Source: CAWAHD01 sp963781785
Lineage (GTDB): Bacteria > Planctomycetota > Planctomycetia > Isosphaerales > Isosphaeraceae
Length of the DNA stretch: 64,000 nt
Assembly: GCA_963781785.1 (NCBI GenBank)
Contig: CAWAHD010000001.1
Coordinates: 1,364,001-1,428,000, forward strand
Reading direction: 5' to 3'
The notes under the pieces were generated by a model. It did not search any database, was not told where the DNA came from, and worked only from the letters and a program-made list of their open reading frames with translations. A program made the position numbers and the translations under genes. How positions within the stretch are numbered: position 1 is the first letter of the stretch; the number at the start of each line of letters is the position of its first letter. This document shows, piece after piece, positions 25,501 through 33,319 of this stretch.

Positions 25501-26636
25501 ATGAGCATGAGAAACCAACGATTGACCGGAGTGGTGCTGGGATTCATCGTCGTGTGCGGCGGCAACGGGCTGCGGGCCCAGGAAGAGCGGCACTTCCGTC
25601 CCGAGCTCGAGCAACTGCGGGAAACGGTGTCGGAGCGGCTTGAAGCCGTGGCCGACAAGCTCGGCCTGACCGACGAGCAGAAGACCAAGATCCGCGATGC
25701 CCATACGGCCTTCGCGGAGAAATACCAGACGTTCCGGCGCAGCGCCGCGAACTGCTTCAGTCCGAGCTCCAGGCACTGGGCCGGGTTCTGACTCCGGAGC
25801 AGCGCGAGATCGCCAAGGAATACGTCGAGGACATCAAAGCCGCCGTTACGGGGGGCGACGGGAGCGACATCGGCCCGATCCGCGAGACGCTGGCCGACCG
25901 CCTGCGCGCCGCGGTCGCCAAGCTCGATCTGACGCCGGAGCAAAAGACGAAGATCCGCGAGGCTCACGCGCCGTTCGCCGACAAATATCGCGCGCAGCGG
26001 GCTGAGCATCATCAACTGGTGCAGGACGAGCTCAAGTCGGTCTCCGAGCTGCTGACACCGGAGCAGCGTGAGAAAATGCGGAACTTCATCGAAGCCCGCA
26101 TGATGCACGCTCCCGCGGCCCAATCGGTGGCCCATCGAATCCGCGGTCTGGCTGAACACCTGGGGATCAGCTCCGAACAGCTCGCAAAGATTCGCGAGGC
26201 CCATCGCAGCTTCGAGGAACAGTACGACACGCTTTTTGACCAGCGCAACCAACTACTCCAGGAAGAGCTGAAGGCCATGAGCGGGATCCTGACGCCGGAG
26301 CAGCGCGAGAAGGTCACGAATTTCTTCGCGGACCGGGTCGTGATGGTTGGCGGCGATCTCAGCCGGCTCGACGAGGCAGCGATCGCGCAGTTGCGCGAGA
26401 CGATTGCCGAGCGGCTCGAGGGCGTTGCCGACAAGCTCGGTTTGACCGACGAGCAGAAGACCAAGATCAAGGAGACTCACGAAGGCTTCATCCCGAAATA
26501 TCGCGCCCAGCGCGACCAGCGCCGCGAGCTGCGCCAGAAGGAGCTTGATGCCCTCTCCGCGCTCCTGACGGCGGACCAGCGCGAGAAGGTGAAGGACCTG
26601 ATCGGAGACCGGTACGAGGTGCCCAAAGGCAACTGA
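25501..26636 (+). CDS. secreted helical protein with four LTPEQ-type repeats (Spy/CpxP-like), one frame change
   Basis: About 378 residues with a signal peptide (VVLGFIVVCGGNGLRA). The mature protein has four tandem units of about 85-90 residues. Each has LRETVxERLExVADKLGLTD followed by EQKTKIREAH, a charged QRxxRRELLQ helix and a closing LTPEQREK. LTxxQ motifs are the mark of the Spy/CpxP periplasmic chaperone fold; four in a row is unusual. One indel near 25735 changes the frame (after KYQT; resumes QRRELLQSELQALG). AAGGG precedes the ATG. A periplasmic chaperone or stress-sensing role is inferred, not shown. Confidence 0.7.
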
Positions 26637-26720
26637 CCGCGCAGCACGAGCTCGCGAGTGCGTAGTGATCAGCCGCGGCCGGCACGATCGAGAACCATTC
26701 CCGAGTCGTCACGGCCGCGG

Positions 26721-27608
26721 CTATTTACTGCGCAGGAAGCTCAGCACGGCCTGATTGAACGGGTCGGGCTTCTCCATGTTGACCATGTGACCAGCGTCCT
26801 TGATCACCACCTTGGCCGATCCGGCGATCCCCTTTTTGAGCGTCTCGATCGTCGCCTTGATCTGGGGTACATCCCGGTCGCCGAGAATCAGAAGCGTGGG
26901 GACCTTGATCTCACCGAGCCGGCTGGCGGCGAGCGGCTGCGGGGATCGCTGCAGGACCGGGTTCTCCAGCCAGCAATGGGCGTTCTCGCGGGCCATCTTC
27001 TCGAGACTGGGCACGAGCCGCGCCTGCTCCATGGCAGGAGCCATGAAGGGATCCTTGAGCCAGAGCGCCGTCGCCTGTTCCGGCCCCTCGTCTCGGGCAG
27101 CCTTGATGATATTCCACATCCGGAGATCGGTTTCGGTCCCGTCCGGGGGCTCGTAACCTGAGAGGCCCGGGCCCGCGAGTGTCAGCGAGCTGACCCGCGC
27201 CGGATGGGCCAGGGCGAAATCGAGCGCAATCCGACCCCCGAGTGAAAGCCCCACGATGTGGGCCTTATTCACTTTGAGGTAGTCGAGCAGCCCGGCCAGG
27301 TCGTCGGCGTCGGAGTACAGCACGTCGGGTCGGAACGAGCCGCCGTAGCCGCGGACGTCGTAGCGGATGACGCGGAACTGCTGAGAAAGAGCAGTGAATT
27401 GATCGCTCCACATCCGGCAGTCCAGTTGACCCCCGTGGATGAGCACAACGGCTGGTCCGGTTCCCTTAACCTCATAGAACAGGCGCGTCCCCTTGACGGG
27501 GGCGAACCCGTGCCCGCTATCCTCGGCTGAGCGGGCGCTCACAGTTCCGGCTGCGACGGCAAACACCACCGCAGCGAGCTTGGCAATGACCCACTGCGTC
27601 CTGTTCAT
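26721..27608 (-). CDS. secreted alpha/beta hydrolase
   Basis: 295 residues with a signal peptide (VIAKLAAVVFAVAAGTVSA). Alpha/beta-hydrolase core: VVLIHGGQLDCRMW (oxyanion HGG), VIRYDVRGYGGS, nucleophile elbow HIVGLSLGGRIAL (Ser), LLILGDRDVPQ (Asp) and KDAGHMVNMEKP (His). It acts outside the cytoplasm on an unknown ester or lactone substrate; 3-oxoadipate enol-lactonase-like proteins share this layout. GGAGA lies upstream of the ATG. The frame is intact, in contrast to the decayed genes on both sides. Confidence 0.85.
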   Translation of the reverse strand: MNRTQWVIAKLAAVVFAVAAGTVSARSAEDSGHGFAPVKGTRLFYEVKGTGPAVVLIHGGQLDCRMWSDQFTALSQQFRVIRYDVRGYGGSFRPDVLYSDADDLAGLLDYLKVNKAHIVGLSLGGRIALDFALAHPARVSSLTLAGPGLSGYEPPDGTETDLRMWNIIKAARDEGPEQATALWLKDPFMAPAMEQARLVPSLEKMARENAHCWLENPVLQRSPQPLAASRLGEIKVPTLLILGDRDVPQIKATIETLKKGIAGSAKVVIKDAGHMVNMEKPDPFNQAVLSFLRSK

Positions 27609-27646
27609 GGTTGTGTCTCCGCGTTAAGACGCTCGAGTGAGTGCCG

Positions 27647-27865
27647 TTAGAGGAGCGGCTTTCGGAAATGGATCAATCGTCCCGTTTCGGTGTAACCGAG
27701 CGCAGTGTGAGCGAACAGGCTGACGTCGTTTTCGACGAGACAGTCGCTGGCCATCTCGGCATATCCATCGGCTGCGTGCGTCTCCGCGGACAGACCGGGC
27801 CAGAGCGCGTCGCGCATCCGCGTCCACTCGGCGTCATCCGTGGCGGCAACTCGTCGGACATTCAT
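27647..27865 (-). pseudogene. aminoglycoside 6'-N-acetyltransferase-like gene with internal deletion
   Basis: The 72-residue reading joins an AAC(6')-type N-terminus (MNVRRVAATDDAEWTRMRDA then LWPG) directly to its C-terminus (ASDCLVENDVSLFAHTALGY then TETGRLIHFRKPL). The whole central acetyl-CoA-binding part of the GNAT fold, about 75-80 residues, is absent while the frame is kept. Compare the similar in-frame loss in the ParE remnant. Confidence 0.65.
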
Positions 27866-28064
27866 GGTGCTTCAATATTAACCACCGGGCGCCTTGAGCG
27901 CACGTCGAATTCAGGTGGACATGGCGAAATGAGCCGGTTCGACCACAGCCTTCAAAATAACCGGAATCATGCTATTTGACTTCGTGAATTCGGTGTGCCA
28001 ACCTGACACCTGCGCGATGTATTGGTTGAACCGAATTCGTGGAAAGACAAGGTCCCGGCAACAT

Positions 28065-28102
28065 GGCCTTCCCGTAGCAAACGGACAAAAAACAACGCTT
28101 AG
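28065..28102 (+). repeat. 38-bp left terminal inverted repeat (Tn3 type)
   Basis: Starts GGCCTTCCCGTAGCAAACGG and ends CGCTTAG. Differs from the right copy only at positions 33 and 36. It overlaps the 3' end of the transposase remnant, as is usual at the tnpA end of Tn3 elements. Confidence 0.8.
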
Positions 28103-28434
28103 CCGGCGGACGACCCGGTCGGAGCGGTCGAAGCTTGGCCCCGCGCTGGCTTTCGTTGACCTCAAAGTCGTACTTGCCATAGGGGTTGATATTCTCGCAC
28201 CGGCACGGCGACAGGTAGGCCAGGTCCGACTCCTGGACGGCATGGCCTTCGCGGCGTAGCTGGTCGATGGCCGCTGCCATGTAGACCGTGTTCCAGGTGA
28301 TCACGCAGTTGGTGAGAGATTCAAGCACATCGCCTGATGCTCCTGTTCTTCCTCCTGTTTCCGCCGGATCTTGCCCCGGTTGGCGAAGAACAGGAACTCT
28401 CGCAGGGAGTGCAGTGATTGCCCCTTATTGAGCT
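28103..28434 (-). pseudogene. Tn3-family transposase TnpA, C-terminal remnant
   Basis: Reads QLNKGQSLHSLREFLFFANR then GKIRRKQEEEQEHQAMCLN and, after a one-base frame change near 28325, LTNCVITWNTVYMAAAIDQL, REGHAVQESDLAYLSP, ENINPYGKYDFEV and LRPLR. This is the conserved end of Tn3 TnpA (normally about 990 residues); the catalytic DDE Asp residues are missing. The 5' side is fused to the resolvase remnant through a large deletion. Confidence 0.85.
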
Positions 28435-28700
28435 GGGTGTTGATGCGCCGCCCGCTCCTGGAGCTGCCCCGCGGTGTCGATCAGGTGCCGGATGCTCCGG
28501 CCCAGGCGGTCGAGCTTCCAGACAACCAGGGTGTCGCCCCGGCGGAGATGTTCGAGCGTCTGGTCGAGCCCCGGCCGCTCTGAGCGGGCGCCGCTGGTGG
28601 TGTCGGTGAAGAGCTTATCACAGCGGGCGCGGTTCAAAGCGTCGGTCTGGAGGTCGAGGTTCTGCTCGGTGGTGGAGACGCGGGCATAGTCGATGAGCAT
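28435..28700 (-). pseudogene. serine recombinase (TnpR-type resolvase), N-terminal remnant
   Basis: From the ATG at 28700: MLIDYARVSTTEQNLDLQTD with the catalytic Ser in YARVST, then RARCDKLFTDTTSGARSERP, RGDTLVVWKLDRLGRSIRHL and LIDTAGQLQERA. The sequence then runs straight into transposase sequence. The C-terminal DNA-binding domain is gone. Same orientation and order (tnpR before tnpA) as in Tn3-family elements. Confidence 0.85.
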
Positions 28701-28972
28701 GGGTAGGACCATCCTCGTCGTCGGATCGTACCGAATCTCATTTCTCAGGTGAGGATTGTGGGACGTTGATTTCGGAACGGCTTTTCGGTCGCTATGCTGG
28801 GCCTTTGGAAAGGAATTCAAGGGTGAACGGAGGTCGTCCTGAAGAGGTCCCAATTCGGGACGCGACGTCGCTTCTTCAGGGGCAAGCATCAAATGCATCC
28901 ATCAATGCTATCGGGGCAGAGATGTCAAAATCGACGCCCGACGAGAAAAACTTTGGTTCATCGATCGGAACA

Positions 28973-29003
28973 CGTCGTCTTCTTGGGAAGAGGGGAAACG
29001 ACG
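28973..29003 (+). promoter_or_regulatory. conserved leader element of the ECF sigma gene, copy 1
   Basis: A 31-bp block with outer arms CGTCGT / ACGACG and an inner CTTC-TTGG-GAAG hairpin, ending 7 bp before the sigma ATG at 29011. The same block is at 33242-33272 before the second module. Both are preceded by ATGTCAAAATCGA about 50 bp upstream. It may be a promoter/operator or a 5'UTR structure (inference). Confidence 0.55.
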
Positions 29004-29010
29004 TTCGCCC

Positions 29011-29568
29011 ATGACTCAAGACGCGACAGGAATTCTGGAGCCGTTCCGCAAGTACCTCAAGGTGCTGGCCGAGCTGCACCTGGACCGGAAGTTGCGCGGC
29101 AAGCTCGACCCCTCCGACGTGGTGCAGCAGACGATGCTGCGCGCCTACTCGGCCCTGGGGGAAGTGCGCGACCCCCGGCCCGAAGTGCTGGTCGCCTGGC
29201 TGCGGCGGATCCTGGCCAGGACACTGGCCGATGCGGTCAAGCACTACGAGCGTGACAAGCGGGATGTCGCCCTGGAGCGGTCGCTAGAGGCCGACCTGGA
29301 CCGTTCCTCGTCGGGGTTCGCCGCGTGGCTGGCCGCCGACCAGACCTCGCCCAGCGGGCGGGCGGAGCGGAATGAGGAGCTGCTGCGAATGGTCGAGGCC
29401 CTGGCGGAACTGCCCGACGACATGCGTGAGGTGGTCGTGCTCAAGCACTGCCAGGGCTGGACTCTACCGCAGATCGCCGAGCGGATCGGCCGAAGTGTCC
29501 CCTCCGTCGCCTCGCTGTTGCGTCGGGGCCTGGAAGAGTTGCGAAACCGGTTGAAGACCAGGGAGTGA
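29011..29568 (+). CDS. ECF-type RNA polymerase sigma factor (planctomycete kinase-linked type)
   Basis: 185 residues. Region 2 is KLDPSDVVQQTMLRAYSALG with AWLRRILARTLADAV; region 4 is MREVVVLKHCQGWTLPQIAE then RIGRSVPSVASLLRRGLEEL. The linker is longer than usual (residues about 90-120). This type is common in planctomycetes next to Ser/Thr kinases (the ECF-STK groups). The next gene, a giant membrane kinase, starts 3 bp after the stop, so they form an operon; kinase phosphorylation probably controls the sigma instead of a classical anti-sigma (inference from family). Confidence 0.88.
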   Translation: MTQDATGILEPFRKYLKVLAELHLDRKLRGKLDPSDVVQQTMLRAYSALGEVRDPRPEVLVAWLRRILARTLADAVKHYERDKRDVALERSLEADLDRSSSGFAAWLAADQTSPSGRAERNEELLRMVEALAELPDDMREVVVLKHCQGWTLPQIAERIGRSVPSVASLLRRGLEELRNRLKTRE

Positions 29569-29571
29569 CCC

Positions 29572-32500
29572 GTGTCGACGCCCAACGACCCCACGTTGTC
29601 CCATGACTCACTCGACGCGGTCATCGCCGGTTACATGCTGGCGATCGAGGCCGGCGAGGTTCCCAACCGCCAGGAACTGATCGACCGACACCCCGAGCAC
29701 GCTGACGCTCTCCGTGCCTTCTTCGCTGACCTGGATCGCATGGATCGCGTTGCCTCCCCTCTGCGCATCGCCGACGGTCTGGATGCAACGGGCGCAGTCG
29801 AGGTGAATGGCCACACCGCGCTGCCGACCGTCCGCTATTTCGGGGACTACGAACTGCAGGAGGAGATCGCCCGCGGCGGGATGGGGATCGTCTACAAGGC
29901 CCGTCAGGTGTCGCTCAACCGCCTGGTGGCGCTCAAGATGATCCTCGCCGGCAGTTTCGCGTCGAGCCGGGATATCCAGCGGTTCCGCGCCGAGGCCGAG
30001 GCCGCCGCGAACCTTGACCATCCCCACATCGTGCCGATCTACGAGGTCGGCGAACACGACGGCCAGCAATACTACTCGATGAAATTCGTCGAGGGGACCT
30101 CGCTGGCGAAGCATGCACGGGGCGATCCGCGCCGGGAAGTCGAAGGAATCGTCGCCGTGATCCGGGCCGTGCACCACGCGCACCAGCGCGGGGTGTTGCA
30201 CCGCGACCTGAAGCCCTCCAACGTCCTCGTCGATTCCCAGGGAACTCTTCTCGTCACCGACTTCGGCCTGGCAAAGCGACTAGCCGCCGGAGATCGATCG
30301 TTCACCGAGGCCGGCCAGGTGCTGGGCACGCCGAAGTACATGGCTCCCGAGCAGGCCGCCGGCCGAAAGGACCTGTCCGTCGCGGCCGACGTTTACAGCC
30401 TGGGCGTGATCCTCTACGAACGGCTCACCGGCCAGTCCCCCTTCACCGGCGACAACGCCCTGACCCTCCTGCGGCAAGCCCGCGAGTCAGACCCCCCGCG
30501 GCCCTCATCGATCCGGCCGGGGCTCGACCGCGACCTGGAGACGGTGGTCCTGAAATGCCTGGAGAAGGAACCGGGGCGGCGCTATCCGTCGGCCGAGGCC
30601 CTCTCTGACGATCTGGAAAACTGGCTCACCGGCCGTCCCATAACCGCCCGCCCCGTGGGCCAGACCGAACGAGCCTGGAGGTGGTGCCGGCGGAATCCTG
30701 CCGTCGCGTGCCTGCTCGCTTTGACCCTCGTAGCCTTGGTCTCGACAGCAGCCGTTTCGACGGTTTTCGCAGTCTCTCGGACGCAGGCGGAACAACGGCT
30801 GACCGCGGCTTACAAGGACTCGGAGGAGCGCCGTATCGAGGCCCAGAACAACGCGGCAAATCTCGTGCTGGAGCAAGCTTCGGCACGGGCGGAGAATGAA
30901 GAGCCTGTGGAAGCCTTGTTCCGGCTCGTCCGAGCACTCGAGTTAGCGGCTCCCGATCATGCCCAGACTCAGCGATCGATCCGATGCGCTCTTGCGGCGA
31001 CGATGACGAAATTCCCCGAGGTGGCGAGGCACCTCGATCCTGACGACCAGTTCGTCTCCGCCGCATTTAGCCCTGACGGTCACCTCTTTGTCACCGGCAA
31101 GCAAGACGGCCACGCACGTATCTGGGAAACGGAATCTGGCAAACTGCAAAAGGATATCCCCATGTTCCGCGAGGGATCGTGTGAGGCTATTGCGTTCAGG
31201 CCCGATGGTACCGCCTTCGCTGCCACGAACGGATCGGTAGTTCGGTCCTGGAGTCTGAGTGGAGACAGGCCGTTGGGGCCACCCATTCCTAGCTGGATCG
31301 GAAAGGCCGAATCGCCAGGTAAGGCCCGCGTGAGTTTCACCGCCGACGGAAAGTCTATCCTACAGGTGGCGGGATTTTGGCCTGACACGATAGTGAAGGC
31401 GCAACTCTGGGACGTTTCAACCGGCCAGCCGCTCGGCCCTGCGATCACGCGGAAGTCCTCTCTCCTGTTCCCGGGAAGTGACGGATACGTGATCGCGAGT
31501 GGAATGGCCCCGGCGGTCGGTGACGACGTCAAGGCTGAGGTCGAGTTGATCGACGTCAGAACAGGTCTTCCCATTGGTGATCCAATACGCTGTGACGGCG
31601 GACGCGGGAGCGCGGCACTCAGCACCGACAACCGCTTGATTGCCGTCCGGTATCAAGGCGACGTGACGGTGTACGACGCGAGGACCCGACAGCGGCTAAG
31701 CATACTCTCCCACGATAGGGGCGGGCCGGGCGACTCCAACATATTGTTCAGCCGTGACGGGCATACACTGCTGATCTCGGAAGAGAGCTTCGTCTCTTTT
31801 TGGGACGTCGAAACGTGGCGCAAACGGACGACCGTCACCATACCGTTTGGCGTCGATGCAACGATGGCTTTCCCGTGGGATCCCGACAGGCTGGCGCTTA
31901 TAGGGTCAAATCTTGGCAACGCCGGCATCGTGGATACCTCGTCGGGTCGTCTGCTGGACGTCGGCAATTCTTGGTGGCGGCCCTGCGCGTTCGATCCGAC
32001 GAGCGCCACGTTGCTACAGTCGTGCTTTAGGCCCGTTGACCGCAGGGAGGCCGTTGACCGCTGGGAGCCCAGGCTCTTCGATTCAAAGCTTTGGTCTCTT
32101 TCGCCAGTCGAGGGTTCCGTGGCGGTAGTTCGTCTGTGGGCGGAACTCGTCGCACGATCGGAGTATCATGGCGGCGAGCAGCCCAGGCCACTCGACGAAC
32201 CGAGCTGGCAAGAGCGGCGGCGCGCGCTGGAGCGGGAGATCGAAGGAGCCACAGTCTCCGAAGGTGTGCGACGGATCGCGTCTGATCGGCTCTATTGGCT
32301 TCGGTGTGAGTTGGACTTGGCTCAGGGTATGTTGTACGAGGCTCAGCCGACACAAAGGTCGAGGGACGCCGTGGAGATCCTGACGCGCTTGATCGACGCC
32401 GAGCCCGGGCAATGGCGCCACCGCCAACGACTGGGCGAGGCTCTCGGAAGGCTGGGCCGGTATCGGGAAGCCGCGTCCGCCTTTCAACAGGCTCTTCAGA

Positions 32501-33084
32501 TCGGTGGTGCTCCGGTCAAGGAGGACGCACGATGGTGGTCGTGCACGGGGCTTTGTCTGCTTGCCTCGGGAGACGAGAAGGGCTATCGCGAACTTCGTCG
32601 CGAAATGATCGAGCGCTCGATAGCAGCCCAGCAGCGCTGTCCTATCCTACTTCTCTCCGCCGGCTCGTCGCCTCTGGGCAACGGACCCGAGGTCAAGAGG
32701 CTGTTGCAGCTAATCAGCAAAGAAGCGCCCTTGGAGTCGAGTGAGGCCTGCGCATTCGTTCTCGTGCGAATGGGCCGCTACAGGGAGGCATTGAAGTATC
32801 TGGAGAAGAACGTCGACAAAGGCGATGGTTCAGTTGATTATGATTATATCATGCCATTTATCGCGATCATCCATCATCAACTTGGTCATTCAGTAAAGGC
32901 ACGCGAGTATCTGGCCATGGCGATGTCAACGTTGGCATCTATCGAAAAGAAGGGATTGGCCGGGCTCCTAGACCCCTCCCACAGTTGGGACGACGCCCTC
33001 GCGTTCAAGCTGGTCACCTTGGAGGCCAAGGCCCTCATCGAGGGCGGCAACGACAATCTTCCGTCCGATCCGTTTGCGCACTAA
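29572..33084 (+). CDS. membrane Ser/Thr protein kinase with WD40-like and TPR regions
   Basis: 1170 residues from a GTG three bases after the sigma stop. Residues 1-85 carry the N-terminal segment common to planctomycete kinases (NRQELIDRHPEHADALRAFF). Kinase domain 93-355: ARGGMGIVYKA, catalytic Lys122 in LVALKMIL, HRDLKPSN (210-217), DFGLAK (230), YMAPEQ (257-262). One transmembrane helix at about 376-400 (ACLLALTLVALVSTAAVSTV). The extracytoplasmic part has WD40-like units (VSAAFSPDGHLFVTGKQDGH then ARIWETESGKL) and C-terminal TPR-like helices (RLGEALGRLGRYREAASAFQ). It should sense outside signals and act on the adjacent sigma factor. Confidence 0.9.
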   Translation: MSTPNDPTLSHDSLDAVIAGYMLAIEAGEVPNRQELIDRHPEHADALRAFFADLDRMDRVASPLRIADGLDATGAVEVNGHTALPTVRYFGDYELQEEIARGGMGIVYKARQVSLNRLVALKMILAGSFASSRDIQRFRAEAEAAANLDHPHIVPIYEVGEHDGQQYYSMKFVEGTSLAKHARGDPRREVEGIVAVIRAVHHAHQRGVLHRDLKPSNVLVDSQGTLLVTDFGLAKRLAAGDRSFTEAGQVLGTPKYMAPEQAAGRKDLSVAADVYSLGVILYERLTGQSPFTGDNALTLLRQARESDPPRPSSIRPGLDRDLETVVLKCLEKEPGRRYPSAEALSDDLENWLTGRPITARPVGQTERAWRWCRRNPAVACLLALTLVALVSTAAVSTVFAVSRTQAEQRLTAAYKDSEERRIEAQNNAANLVLEQASARAENEEPVEALFRLVRALELAAPDHAQTQRSIRCALAATMTKFPEVARHLDPDDQFVSAAFSPDGHLFVTGKQDGHARIWETESGKLQKDIPMFREGSCEAIAFRPDGTAFAATNGSVVRSWSLSGDRPLGPPIPSWIGKAESPGKARVSFTADGKSILQVAGFWPDTIVKAQLWDVSTGQPLGPAITRKSSLLFPGSDGYVIASGMAPAVGDDVKAEVELIDVRTGLPIGDPIRCDGGRGSAALSTDNRLIAVRYQGDVTVYDARTRQRLSILSHDRGGPGDSNILFSRDGHTLLISEESFVSFWDVETWRKRTTVTIPFGVDATMAFPWDPDRLALIGSNLGNAGIVDTSSGRLLDVGNSWWRPCAFDPTSATLLQSCFRPVDRREAVDRWEPRLFDSKLWSLSPVEGSVAVVRLWAELVARSEYHGGEQPRPLDEPSWQERRRALEREIEGATVSEGVRRIASDRLYWLRCELDLAQGMLYEAQPTQRSRDAVEILTRLIDAEPGQWRHRQRLGEALGRLGRYREAASAFQQALQIGGAPVKEDARWWSCTGLCLLASGDEKGYRELRREMIERSIAAQQRCPILLLSAGSSPLGNGPEVKRLLQLISKEAPLESSEACAFVLVRMGRYREALKYLEKNVDKGDGSVDYDYIMPFIAIIHHQLGHSVKAREYLAMAMSTLASIEKKGLAGLLDPSHSWDDALAFKLVTLEAKALIEGGNDNLPSDPFAH

Positions 33085-33241
33085 TCGCTGATGGTTCAAC
33101 TCCGGATTCAGGGCGATGATCCACCGACATGCCGGCACGACGACTCGCTCCCCAAGTTTTGAACGCCACCATGAACGCTCGCCGGACGGAAATGTCAAAA
33201 TCGAGGTATCGCGAAAAAACCTTGGTTTATCGATGGAAAGA

Positions 33242-33272
33242 CGTCGTCTTCTTGGGAAGAGGGGAAACGACG
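33242..33272 (+). promoter_or_regulatory. conserved leader element, copy 2
   Basis: Same 31-bp hairpin block as 28973-29003 with identical arms. It stands 7 bp before the ATG of the sigma remnant at 33280, showing that the duplication included the promoter/leader. Confidence 0.55.
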
Positions 33273-33279
33273 ATGGCCC

Positions 33280-33319
33280 ATGACCCGAGACGCGACGGAA
33301 ACCCTGGAACCGTTACGCA
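33280..33319 (+). pseudogene. first 13-14 codons of a lost ECF sigma gene
   Basis: ATG at 33280 reads MTRDATETLEPLRN, against MTQDATGILEPFRK in the intact sigma gene. It then joins directly to the start of the second kinase: the last base A of the remnant begins the kinase ATG at 33320. The remaining 170 codons have been deleted. The leader upstream is preserved. Confidence 0.85.

Noticed and set aside
27983..28036. GAATTCGGT / ACCGAATTC inverted pair considered as an outer end of the mobile segment
   Set aside because: It is only 9 bp, lies outside the 38-bp Tn3-type end, and has no partner near 37252.
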